A program made the translations under genes and the position numbers. This document shows positions 46,231-54,678 of a DNA stretch of 64,000 nucleotides, piece by piece. Position 1 is the first letter of the stretch; the number at the start of each line of letters is the position of its first letter. The notes beneath the pieces were generated by a model, which did not search any database, was not told where the DNA came from, and saw nothing but the letters and a program-made list of their open reading frames with translations. Origin of the DNA: Candidatus Hydrogenedentota bacterium (GTDB lineage: Bacteria; Hydrogenedentota; Hydrogenedentia; Hydrogenedentales; SLHB01); the NCBI GenBank assembly GCA_013359265.1, contig JABWCD010000033.1:1-64000 (forward strand), written 5' to 3'.

Positions 46231-46340
46231 CTCCGCAAGGAATGACCAACGTGAGCGGACAGGCGAGCGATAGGTCGGTGGATTTGTCGCCCCAGCCTGG
46301 ACCGCCACGCGCGCGTCCCGCCTCGTCGCGTCTGGGAAAC

Positions 46341-48824
46341 CTACTTCGCGGGCTGCGAAGCGGAAATGGTGAGCTTTTCCTGCTGCTTGTTGACGTTGCG
46401 GAGATATTTTACAAAGTCGTCAAGCTTCACGAGCGTGCGGTGCTCGAAATCGATCTTCATCGGGCCTTTGGTATTGGCCAACTCGACGCCGTCCGGCGCC
46501 TTGTCCTGGTTCATCTTCGCGATTTCGCGTTCGAGCCGCGTATGGCCCGGCATCGACGTCGCGAAGAGGTACTTCTCCCCCGTCCTGGGATGCGGCGCGA
46601 TGAGGAATTTCCCGGCGACACCGCCGTACACCGTGTATCCGCTCTTCAACGCGTCCAGAAACACCAACACTTCCTCGCCGACCGTAAACGTCGGCAACTG
46701 GGGCGACGTCCGGCCAATCGCGCCGACGCGCCCCGTCGGAAGTTGTAGGTGTACCACTCCGCCGGAATTCTGCGTGCCCTTAATCGTCTCGTCGACTTCG
46801 ATTGCGATGTCGGTAATAATCTTGGTGTTGTTGTTAATCCACCGGCTCTCGATTTCCGTAACTGTTCCGGTGAGTACATCGTCGGCGTTTGCGAGATAAT
46901 CGGAAAGTTCCAAGGGTGCGAACCGCGCATCCGCCGCAAACGAAGCCAGCACGATTGCGAGAACCGCGGTACCCGCCGTCATCGCACGCGCGCGCAACGG
47001 TTGGCGCCGTACGCGCACGCCGACGAGCAGCAACACGGTTGTCACGAGAAGCCACTCCGCGTTAACAATGATCCACCGCGCCGGCGCAACCAACGCCCGC
47101 GCAATGTCCGCAATCGTCTCATGCTCGAGCAGGAACTGCGCGACCGCCGGACCCATGCGATAGTACGCGTCCGTAATCGCTACGCCGAGGCCGCTGCCCA
47201 GCAGCGTGTCGTCGCGGAACCCGCGTAGTGCGGCAAGGTTTTCCTTTCCAAAACCGCCACCGTCGTCTTCTTCTCCCGTATCGCCACCGCCCGTGTCTCC
47301 ACCGGTGTCGCCACCGCCTGTATCACCACCGGTGTCGCCGCCGTCATCCACAGGGGGGCCAATAATTACATTGAGGGGGCATGTCTGGTTGGCGTCACCA
47401 AACATTGGACGTCCAGTGGCGAGAAGCACATCGAGCGTCTTGCCTGTATCCTGGCTCACAATCTTTCGCGTAATAAGGTCGAAGATTAGCGGGGTGCCCT
47501 GGTTTGTGTTGGATAGTCCAAACAGGTTTCCGTTCTCGTTAAAGACTTCGGCGGGGAATAATGTGTCGTACGTAATCGCGCCCGCGCCGGGAGTGCCCTG
47601 GTTAAACCCCCCGTGCGTGGAATCGTAAGTCGGTCGCGCGTCGCCACCGAACAGTATCGGCAAGAATTCGCTGCACGTCACTACGTACGACGCGGTGAAA
47701 GTCTGCTCGTTAATCGTTTCTAATTCCTTAAACAGACCTTTGAGCTTGAAGTGTCCCCGGAAACTCGTATCTACTCCGCTATAGTACAAACCTGTCAAGG
47801 TGTCAAACATGGGAACGCGCGCGGTCCCCGGATTGTTGTCGGCATCGGACCAAGCGCGTATCCACGCCCCCGCGATGGGTTGCGACACCTGATTAGCTCC
47901 CGCGTTGGTGCGTGCGCGCTGGTTGAGATCGAAAAAGATATCCAAATTAGATCGCGGATAGACGAACGTTACCCCGGCGATGTCCGTCGGGGCTAGGTCC
48001 TGAGAGGAATCGACGAAGTTATTGCCGCCATCGTCGTAATTGAAGAAGTCGTTAAACATACTGGACGTGACGCCGCGCAATCCGATTGTCCCGTCAAAAT
48101 TGCGGATGGCAACGACTCGGTTTTCGATTTGGACCCCGGCAACCTCGGACGCTTCTTCATCAATGTTCGTCAGCGGGCTCCACCCAAGGCTCAAGTAGCC
48201 CCCCGCACCAAGTACGGCAGTGCCTTTCAATGTCCCGCTCTGGGCGGCTTCCAAGACCCGACCCTGCGCAGCGTATGCGGAGTCAATGTCAATCATCTGT
48301 CCGCCTGTAACCGGTACGGTCGTGTCGCCAATCGTTATAAAAGTGTCTTCAAAGGAATTCGCAATTAGATTGATGGCAAACGACCCACCAATGATACTTC
48401 CACCTTGTTCCACCACATCGTTGTCCGATTCGAAGACAACGACATTAAACGCATCGATCGACGCGAGATCGCCGGTCAGTTCGACAGGGTCCGTTATATT
48501 CTGACCCCGGCGAAACGCGGCGTACGCCGTGGATACCAGTTCCCATTCGGTAAAACCCGCTTCAACTTTCGCCGCTTCCGTCGCATCGAAGCCGTCTTCG
48601 CCATTTCCGATTTCAAAATTTAGTTCAAGGCCCTCGTCGGCGGTTACATCGCCGTCGCCGTTGGTATCGAAGGCGCTCAGCGGCCACTTGATGATGACGA
48701 GCTGGCCGTTCTGAATCGTGCTGAAGAACCCGAATGGATAGAACGCCCAGGCGCTTGGGATCGCCAATGTAAGGAGGGCTACGGTGAGTAGAAGCCGCGT
48801 GGCGCATCGTGTTGTCGTGCTCAC
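46341..48824 (-). CDS. Large exported protein with internal degenerate CFI-type anchor and extra C-terminal domain
   Basis: About 827 residues from GTG 48824 (AAAGGA upstream), starting a Sec signal (LLLTVALLTLAIPSAWA). A single DTNGDGDVTADEG calcium loop lies early, then an unrecognised mostly beta ectodomain with no HExxH protease motif, and a GGDTGGDTGGGDTGGD linker (about 500-520). Next, LRGFRDDTLLGSGLGVAITDAYYRMGP and a TM plus VRVRRQPLRAR align with the C-terminal anchor of the neighbouring 1773-aa protein, but the CFIATAAYGS motif is missing. A further signal-like helix (from Met at 46982) and a 190-residue beta domain follow (ADDVLTGTVTEIESRW, VGEEVLVFLDA). It ends close to the T2SS operon and is a candidate T2SS client. 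Confidence 0.75.
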   Translation of the reverse strand: MSTTTRCATRLLLTVALLTLAIPSAWAFYPFGFFSTIQNGQLVIIKWPLSAFDTNGDGDVTADEGLELNFEIGNGEDGFDATEAAKVEAGFTEWELVSTAYAAFRRGQNITDPVELTGDLASIDAFNVVVFESDNDVVEQGGSIIGGSFAINLIANSFEDTFITIGDTTVPVTGGQMIDIDSAYAAQGRVLEAAQSGTLKGTAVLGAGGYLSLGWSPLTNIDEEASEVAGVQIENRVVAIRNFDGTIGLRGVTSSMFNDFFNYDDGGNNFVDSSQDLAPTDIAGVTFVYPRSNLDIFFDLNQRARTNAGANQVSQPIAGAWIRAWSDADNNPGTARVPMFDTLTGLYYSGVDTSFRGHFKLKGLFKELETINEQTFTASYVVTCSEFLPILFGGDARPTYDSTHGGFNQGTPGAGAITYDTLFPAEVFNENGNLFGLSNTNQGTPLIFDLITRKIVSQDTGKTLDVLLATGRPMFGDANQTCPLNVIIGPPVDDGGDTGGDTGGGDTGGDTGGGDTGEEDDGGGFGKENLAALRGFRDDTLLGSGLGVAITDAYYRMGPAVAQFLLEHETIADIARALVAPARWIIVNAEWLLVTTVLLLVGVRVRRQPLRARAMTAGTAVLAIVLASFAADARFAPLELSDYLANADDVLTGTVTEIESRWINNNTKIITDIAIEVDETIKGTQNSGGVVHLQLPTGRVGAIGRTSPQLPTFTVGEEVLVFLDALKSGYTVYGGVAGKFLIAPHPRTGEKYLFATSMPGHTRLEREIAKMNQDKAPDGVELANTKGPMKIDFEHRTLVKLDDFVKYLRNVNKQQEKLTISASQPAK

Positions 48825-48935
48825 CAGAAGAATTCCTTTCTCGTTAGCCGGAGGGTTTCCACCCCGCTGAACCGCGCGGGCCGGCGCCGGGGTAGGCCCC
48901 GGCGCCGTCAGCACGCGCGACGATCAGTCAACTTT

Positions 48936-51900
48936 CTATCGCGATGGCGACACGGCGCCCGCGCGCTTCTTCCGCGCGCGCGACGCGACGACCCCACCAA
49001 TCGTCAAGACGAGCAACATCGCCGACAAGACCGGCGACTCGAGTACCCATGCTACCGGAGTCAGCACGATACGCACAACGTACGCGAGCGCCGGGTACTC
49101 GGCAACCGTATCCGCCATGGCCGGGCTCAACGTGTAGTACGCCTCGACCATCGCCGTGCCCGGCGCGGTCTTCAGCAGCACCTCGTCGCGGAAGGAACGG
49201 AACGTATCGAGGTGCGACTCGAACGGCGACCCGTATGCGGCTGTCGCGATGAAGCAACCGCCGAGCGGTAATCCACCGCCGCCGCCGAACCCGCCGCCAC
49301 CACCGCCGCCAGTCGGCGAGTTGATGTAGTTAAATCCGTTCGCTTTCACGGCCAGCAGACCGTTGCTGTTCCTGACCTGAACGTCCAACAGCCCCGTAAA
49401 CGGCAATCCGCCCGTCGGGAAACCGACGACGATGGTCGTGCTCGTCGGCGTGCCCTGAATCGGCATGATTACGCCCTCGAACGTCACCGTCGGGTCGTCG
49501 AAGTTCGTGCCCGTAATCGTAACCGGGAAGTCGTTCTTCGTGCCTTGATCCGGGTCGATCGACGTGATCGTCGGTCCAGTGCCGCCACCCGGACCCGGCA
49601 CGATCGTAAAGTCATTGAATCGGTCAAAGTCGCCGTTCGCCGGGTTCTCCACGCGCAACGACACGTTCCCGTCACCGTCCGTATCGAGCATCGATCCGCC
49701 CGGGATGATCGCGGTGATCGACGTGTTCGACGACGAGACGATTGTCAACGCGATGTCATCCAGCGTGGCCGTTGGCGACGCGCCGAAGTTCTGGCCCGTG
49801 ATGAGCAGCGTCAGTCCGTCGCCGACAACTTCCTCCGGCAAGGTATCCGGGGACACCTCCGTGATGATGAGGTCGTCCGGCTGCGAAACCTCGTCAACCG
49901 TCGTGATGGTTCGCGTCTGGGTCTGTTTGTTGATCGACGAGCGTACCCACTCGAACCCGCTGTTGTCCTCTTCCGGGAACTGCTTGTAGTACGGGTTCGT
50001 CGTGAAGATCGTGATCAACCCGACCGCGCGCGCGCCCCACGGGAACTCGCTGAACACGTCGAACTCGCCCGCGCGCGACGCAGGGGGCGGCGGGAACGTG
50101 TCCGGGTCCGGTTCAGTCGGCGTATTCGGGCCCCACGAGGCGATACCCACGCCGAAATCGTCACCCAACGTGATGCCATCCGACGTGCGAATCACGATGA
50201 AGAAGTCCGGCCCGTTATTCGGATCGTCATTGCCGGTACCGAACGTGTCCGGAATCCATTGGCGGTACCGCGTCTGGTTCGTCATGTTAATCGGGATGTC
50301 GTCCGTTCCCGGCGTCGAGAAAACCATCATGAGCTGGGTCAACGGTTCGCCGGCCTGACCGATCTGGAACGGCGCATAGTCCAACTGCACCGGCAAGTCG
50401 CCTTCGTCGAATACGCCGTTTTCGTTGGACGCGTTGTTGTCGTTGTCTCGGTAAATCGCGAGGCCGCTGATCTCCGGGTCGATGTCCATCGGCGCGAAGT
50501 CATCGAGGAAATTGAATTCGCCGTCGTTGTCGCGGTCGTACAATTCGACAATGACCTGCTCGAGGAAGGTCGGGTCTCGTACAATCTTCCACGCGCCGTT
50601 CGTAGGCGTGCCGCTGGCGTTCGCCGGCGCATCGAGATTTAGCCGGTTCGACGTGTTAGAAATGATGCGCCACTGCGTGAAGCTGCTGTCGATCAGGAAC
50701 AAACCGGCAAACGCGCCGCCCGTCCAACCGGCGCCGGGCACGTTGAACTGCGCCGCCCCGCCGCTGCCGCTCGCGCCTTCCGCCGCGATACCGTCCGTGC
50801 CGCGGTTCGTGCTCAGATCGAGCCCGAGGACCGCAACCGCGCCGCTCTCGGGCGTAATCGTCTGGCCGGTACCCGTCAGGTCGACAATATCGCCCGCAAC
50901 GTTCGCTTCGACCATGTCGAACCCGAACGGCTCCGGACCGTAGTAGGGGTAAACGCCTTCCTCGGGATGGCTCTTGCTATACACATCGAGGCTGATCGGT
51001 GTTTGCGGTAACAACTGCAAACCCGCCGGCTGCTCGTTCACGCTGCGCTCCGGAAGCCTCGACGGCACCAGGCAGCGGAACTGCTCAAACCGCGTGATCA
51101 AGTTCGACGTGCGAACTACGACAAACAAATCGTCACCGGAGTTGCCCGCGGGACCAAACGCTTTCTCATCGGTCCTGCCCAAGGTCGCGTCGAGCGACTC
51201 CTGCTCGGTTACCTGCACCGGTATCTTCGCAAAGTAGTCCGTGCCGGTTGGCGAGGGTACGCGTGCCGCGTCTGCCTTGGACGTGTCGGACTCGTCGCCT
51301 CCCGTAATATCGCTCTCGGGAACTGCACGGACTGCGGACGCGTTATTCTCTACTTGTTCGCTGGCGTTCTGCGACTTTCCGCCGCCACCGCCGCCGCCGG
51401 TACCGGGATCGACGGGGAAGAACCCGCCTTCTTCATCGCGTGCCGGCAAGCGCCACGGTGTGCGCGGACGCAGCCGAAGGACCCACGCGCGGTCGTCATC
51501 GTCTACAACGCCGTCGCCGTTCAAGTCGTCGGCGACATTATCGCCATTGAGGTCAATGAGTTCCGGATTGTTTCGCCACGCGAGGTTTGTCAGCGGCACC
51601 GGTGTATCGACCGATAACTCGGTCACGACGCCGAAGTTGCCGCCAAAAATACCGTTCTGGCCAAAATATGGCGTCGGTGTTTGGGTTGACTCCGTATCCG
51701 GAACGCCGTCTTCAACAAGCAACACACCCGAACTACTGGACGTACCGCCCGGGTCGAGCGGCAAGAGATCGACGCGCGGATCGAAATCCGGGCCCCAGAA
51801 GGCAACCGTCAACTGCTGCAGTTGTATCGGCGAAAACTGGTTCACGATCGGGTCGTCAGCGCCGACGATGTTGACACCGATCATTGCCGTGGCGCGGCTG

Positions 51901-54257
51901 TTCGAGTCGATATGCTGCTTCAAGTACCGGCCCTCGCGGAATGCAAGGTCCCAATTCGCTTCCATGGGGAATTCGTCCGGCCCCAAGGTCGCAGGCCATT
52001 CGAGATAGTCCGGGAGTTCTGGCGCGGCGGGCGGCGTCGGGAAGAAGGCCGAACGCGGCCCAAACGGCGGCAGGTCGTTGTCCGGTTGGAAGAATGGTAC
52101 CGTCTCATATGGATATTGGAAGTTGGTAAAGAAGTGCTCGTCGCTTCCCGGCACGAACGTAAGCCAGCCGACTACGCCGACAGAATGAGAGTCCTGGAAT
52201 TGAGATGCCGTCAGACCAAATGGATCCAGCCACGAAGCGAATCCTGAAATGAACCCGAAGTTAGCAAGGCCGAGAATGTCAAAAAAGTTGCTGTCACCGT
52301 AGTTAGTGTTGGTCAGCTTGCCAAAAAGATTATTCGTTTCGTAGTTGATCACCAGATCGTGAATCTCTACGGTTGTCTTTGCCGGCTTTGCATTCGTCCT
52401 GTTGAGCGTACGTTCCGGCCAGAACGGTTCCGGTGTAACGTCATCTTCCTGAACCCATAGCGAACTCTCCTGCCATGCATTGCCTATATACACCCCTTCC
52501 GCAATGAGACTGTCAAACGGGATTTGCGTCTGAACGAAAATACCGCCGTCTTCCTGGCCGCTGTTTGGATTGAACCGGCGCGGCTCGATAAATGCGCGAA
52601 AATCCGCGCCGTATGTGAGCCCCACACCGTCGCCCGGAAGCGCCGAAGCATCCTGATAGCCGGAATCCGGCCGAACGACAACAAAATAATCCGGTACGAA
52701 GCTTGAAGGATACACAACCGTCTCGTTGTCGGGGACCGGATCGAGATAACCAGTCGGGGTCTGATCGATACGACGCCGACCGTTGTCGCTGAACCGTAAG
52801 CGGATTTTCCACCACGGGTCACCGCCGCCTGGCGGGAAGGGAACGTATTCCCAGCGAGCGACACCAGGGTTAATATCGTCGGGGTTCTCTCCGAGGTTAA
52901 AGCCCTCAGGGAGCATTGGATGGTCGGTGAGTGTCACGCCGCCCGTACCACCCTGCGGCACAGGCACGTCAAACATGCCATTATTGTTCGTATCGAAGTA
53001 CACCCATGCTCCGTTGAATGCGAAGTCTCGTCCAACCGCGTCGTCAAGGTGCGCTTCCAAGGGAAACGCGTTTGCGTTCGTGAATGATTCAAGTCCTTGC
53101 GTCGGATTGAAGCCGCCATTTCCTGGAGGCCCATTCGGATCCGCTCCAATATCGGTGAGGATGATATTAACTTCTTTTACCGCGGCATCGACCGTTACAT
53201 CGTCCGGCGACGGGAACTTCGGTGGCAACTCTGGTTGGGCCGCTCCATGCAGGTCTATTCCAATCACCTCTCGCCAGTTGTCTAATGGCACTAGTTTTCG
53301 TAACTCGAGAAACTCTCCCGTGACAAAGTCGAATGTGGCCCCTCCAACATCGAAACGGGGCCGGCTGTACTCGCCCAGGGGTGTGTACATGAACCGCGGG
53401 TTTGCCCACGCGTTCTTGTAGCGGAGGTCTCCACCGTTATTGAAGTTCACGACGGGTCCGCTGGTGACATCCCACACTGCGAAACTTGAGCTGTAAGCTG
53501 TCCCCGGATCCAACACATCGTCGGGGTAGGTATCCAACGGTGCGCCCTGATCGTTAATCGCGATGTCACCTTGCGGCGTCACCATAAAGGCGCAGATCCA
53601 GGCATATGCCAAGCTAATATGATTGCGCCATGTCGCCGACGTGCGCACCGCGACAATGTAGTTCTGTCCCTCGTCGCAACAAATGTTGTCGATCGCAAAA
53701 TCCTCTAGATCGAGGTCGTAAACGAGCGCAGTCGGGTCCGAGTCGATAGTGATTCCGGTCCCCAATACAACGCCCTGTGCATCGAACCGGCAGTCAATAC
53801 CCGGAAATGGTCGCCCCGCTCCAGTTCGCCCTTGAACAATAGAGTCCTGGTAGTTCAGTGTGCCGCGTTCGTCAACTGGTCCGCCTTCGCGGAAAATCGC
53901 AAACTCGAGAATGTCCGACTCTCGCAGTTCTCCGCCGACAACCGTGTAGGCGCGATCACCGCCGTTGGGGTCGTCCTTCACCAAGAATCCCAAATTCGAC
54001 AAATTACGCGGCTGCAAACCGTTCATATTGAAAAGGAACAGCGGCTGCCAGTCGTTCAATGGAAGTAACCCGCTTCCGTCCGCCAACAAATCCTCCACGG
54101 CGAACGCAGCCGCTTCTGTTTGCACAACGAAATTTCGAGGGCCAGGGTCGCAATCCTGCGCGTGCGCCAGCGGCGATAAGACTGTTGCGAGGATTGAGAG
54201 AACCGCGCTTGCCACGCAGCAAAGGCCGCTCGTTCGGAGTCCGTAAAACTTACCCAA
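48936..54257 (-). CDS. Giant exported protein with IPT/TIG domains and CFIATAAYGS C-terminal anchor
   Basis: 1773 residues from TTG 54257, which sits 6 nt after GGAGG; the frame stays open to another TTG at 54350. The signal ends SPLAHA|QDCDPG. The ectodomain is mostly beta and has an RDNDNNASNENGVFDEGD-type acidic segment. Two IPT/TIG domains lie near the C-terminus (ITEVSPDTLPEEVVGDG, ITSIDPDQGTKND), then Gly-rich linkers, GGCFIATAAYGSPFESHLD, RSFRDEVLL, AYYTLSPAMAD, a TM helix and a basic end RARKKR. This tripartite tail is the family known as CFI-box C-terminal sorting-type domains. Proximity to a T2SS suggests T2SS export and envelope anchoring, as known for other CTERM systems, but that is inference. 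Confidence 0.85.
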   Translation of the reverse strand: MGKFYGLRTSGLCCVASAVLSILATVLSPLAHAQDCDPGPRNFVVQTEAAAFAVEDLLADGSGLLPLNDWQPLFLFNMNGLQPRNLSNLGFLVKDDPNGGDRAYTVVGGELRESDILEFAIFREGGPVDERGTLNYQDSIVQGRTGAGRPFPGIDCRFDAQGVVLGTGITIDSDPTALVYDLDLEDFAIDNICCDEGQNYIVAVRTSATWRNHISLAYAWICAFMVTPQGDIAINDQGAPLDTYPDDVLDPGTAYSSSFAVWDVTSGPVVNFNNGGDLRYKNAWANPRFMYTPLGEYSRPRFDVGGATFDFVTGEFLELRKLVPLDNWREVIGIDLHGAAQPELPPKFPSPDDVTVDAAVKEVNIILTDIGADPNGPPGNGGFNPTQGLESFTNANAFPLEAHLDDAVGRDFAFNGAWVYFDTNNNGMFDVPVPQGGTGGVTLTDHPMLPEGFNLGENPDDINPGVARWEYVPFPPGGGDPWWKIRLRFSDNGRRRIDQTPTGYLDPVPDNETVVYPSSFVPDYFVVVRPDSGYQDASALPGDGVGLTYGADFRAFIEPRRFNPNSGQEDGGIFVQTQIPFDSLIAEGVYIGNAWQESSLWVQEDDVTPEPFWPERTLNRTNAKPAKTTVEIHDLVINYETNNLFGKLTNTNYGDSNFFDILGLANFGFISGFASWLDPFGLTASQFQDSHSVGVVGWLTFVPGSDEHFFTNFQYPYETVPFFQPDNDLPPFGPRSAFFPTPPAAPELPDYLEWPATLGPDEFPMEANWDLAFREGRYLKQHIDSNSRATAMIGVNIVGADDPIVNQFSPIQLQQLTVAFWGPDFDPRVDLLPLDPGGTSSSSGVLLVEDGVPDTESTQTPTPYFGQNGIFGGNFGVVTELSVDTPVPLTNLAWRNNPELIDLNGDNVADDLNGDGVVDDDDRAWVLRLRPRTPWRLPARDEEGGFFPVDPGTGGGGGGGKSQNASEQVENNASAVRAVPESDITGGDESDTSKADAARVPSPTGTDYFAKIPVQVTEQESLDATLGRTDEKAFGPAGNSGDDLFVVVRTSNLITRFEQFRCLVPSRLPERSVNEQPAGLQLLPQTPISLDVYSKSHPEEGVYPYYGPEPFGFDMVEANVAGDIVDLTGTGQTITPESGAVAVLGLDLSTNRGTDGIAAEGASGSGGAAQFNVPGAGWTGGAFAGLFLIDSSFTQWRIISNTSNRLNLDAPANASGTPTNGAWKIVRDPTFLEQVIVELYDRDNDGEFNFLDDFAPMDIDPEISGLAIYRDNDNNASNENGVFDEGDLPVQLDYAPFQIGQAGEPLTQLMMVFSTPGTDDIPINMTNQTRYRQWIPDTFGTGNDDPNNGPDFFIVIRTSDGITLGDDFGVGIASWGPNTPTEPDPDTFPPPPASRAGEFDVFSEFPWGARAVGLITIFTTNPYYKQFPEEDNSGFEWVRSSINKQTQTRTITTVDEVSQPDDLIITEVSPDTLPEEVVGDGLTLLITGQNFGASPTATLDDIALTIVSSSNTSITAIIPGGSMLDTDGDGNVSLRVENPANGDFDRFNDFTIVPGPGGGTGPTITSIDPDQGTKNDFPVTITGTNFDDPTVTFEGVIMPIQGTPTSTTIVVGFPTGGLPFTGLLDVQVRNSNGLLAVKANGFNYINSPTGGGGGGGFGGGGGLPLGGCFIATAAYGSPFESHLDTFRSFRDEVLLKTAPGTAMVEAYYTLSPAMADTVAEYPALAYVVRIVLTPVAWVLESPVLSAMLLVLTIGGVVASRARKKRAGAVSPSR

Positions 54258-54501
54258 GAGAGAACCCTCCAACCGCTGTCGCTTCGCACTCTTCAGGGTA
54301 GACCCCGAAAAGACACGACCTGCGCGCGTAATGGTGTACGGTCTGAGCAAACCCCGCCTTACCCGTAGGCCGTATGCCGCGGATCAAATTTCAGCACCCT
54401 CGCTTTGGACACAACACGTACGTCCGAAGGATCGCCCCCACTCCCGTGAAGATAACCCTACGCAACAAGATTACAACCCCGTAGTATGCTTGTCACAACC
54501 T

Positions 54502-54530
54502 CTTATATCATAGAAGATATGGGGTGTCAA
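54502..54530 (-). promoter_or_regulatory. Strong sigma70-type promoter for the giant CFI-box protein
   Basis: TTGACA (54525-54530), 17 bp, TATAAG (54502-54507) on the minus strand, in an AT-rich stretch. It predicts a leader of about 240 nt before the TTG start at 54257. It may also serve the following exported protein and possibly the T2SS operon. The 54258-54678 gap holds no gene. Confidence 0.68.
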
Positions 54531-54678
54531 CAAACATGGGTTGCGCAATTCCTACCGTAGCAGAAGGTTAAGTATATCTTTGCCTATTCGCAGGCTTGCA
54601 CTATTGCTAATATCTGTCAACTTATAACCGCTCGCCAGTTCCACGGCGCTGAGCACTCCTTCGTCACCGCTGACCCAC

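Noticed and set aside
46341-48824. Metalloprotease annotation for the 827-aa exported protein
   Set aside because: No HExxH or other zinc protease motif is present.
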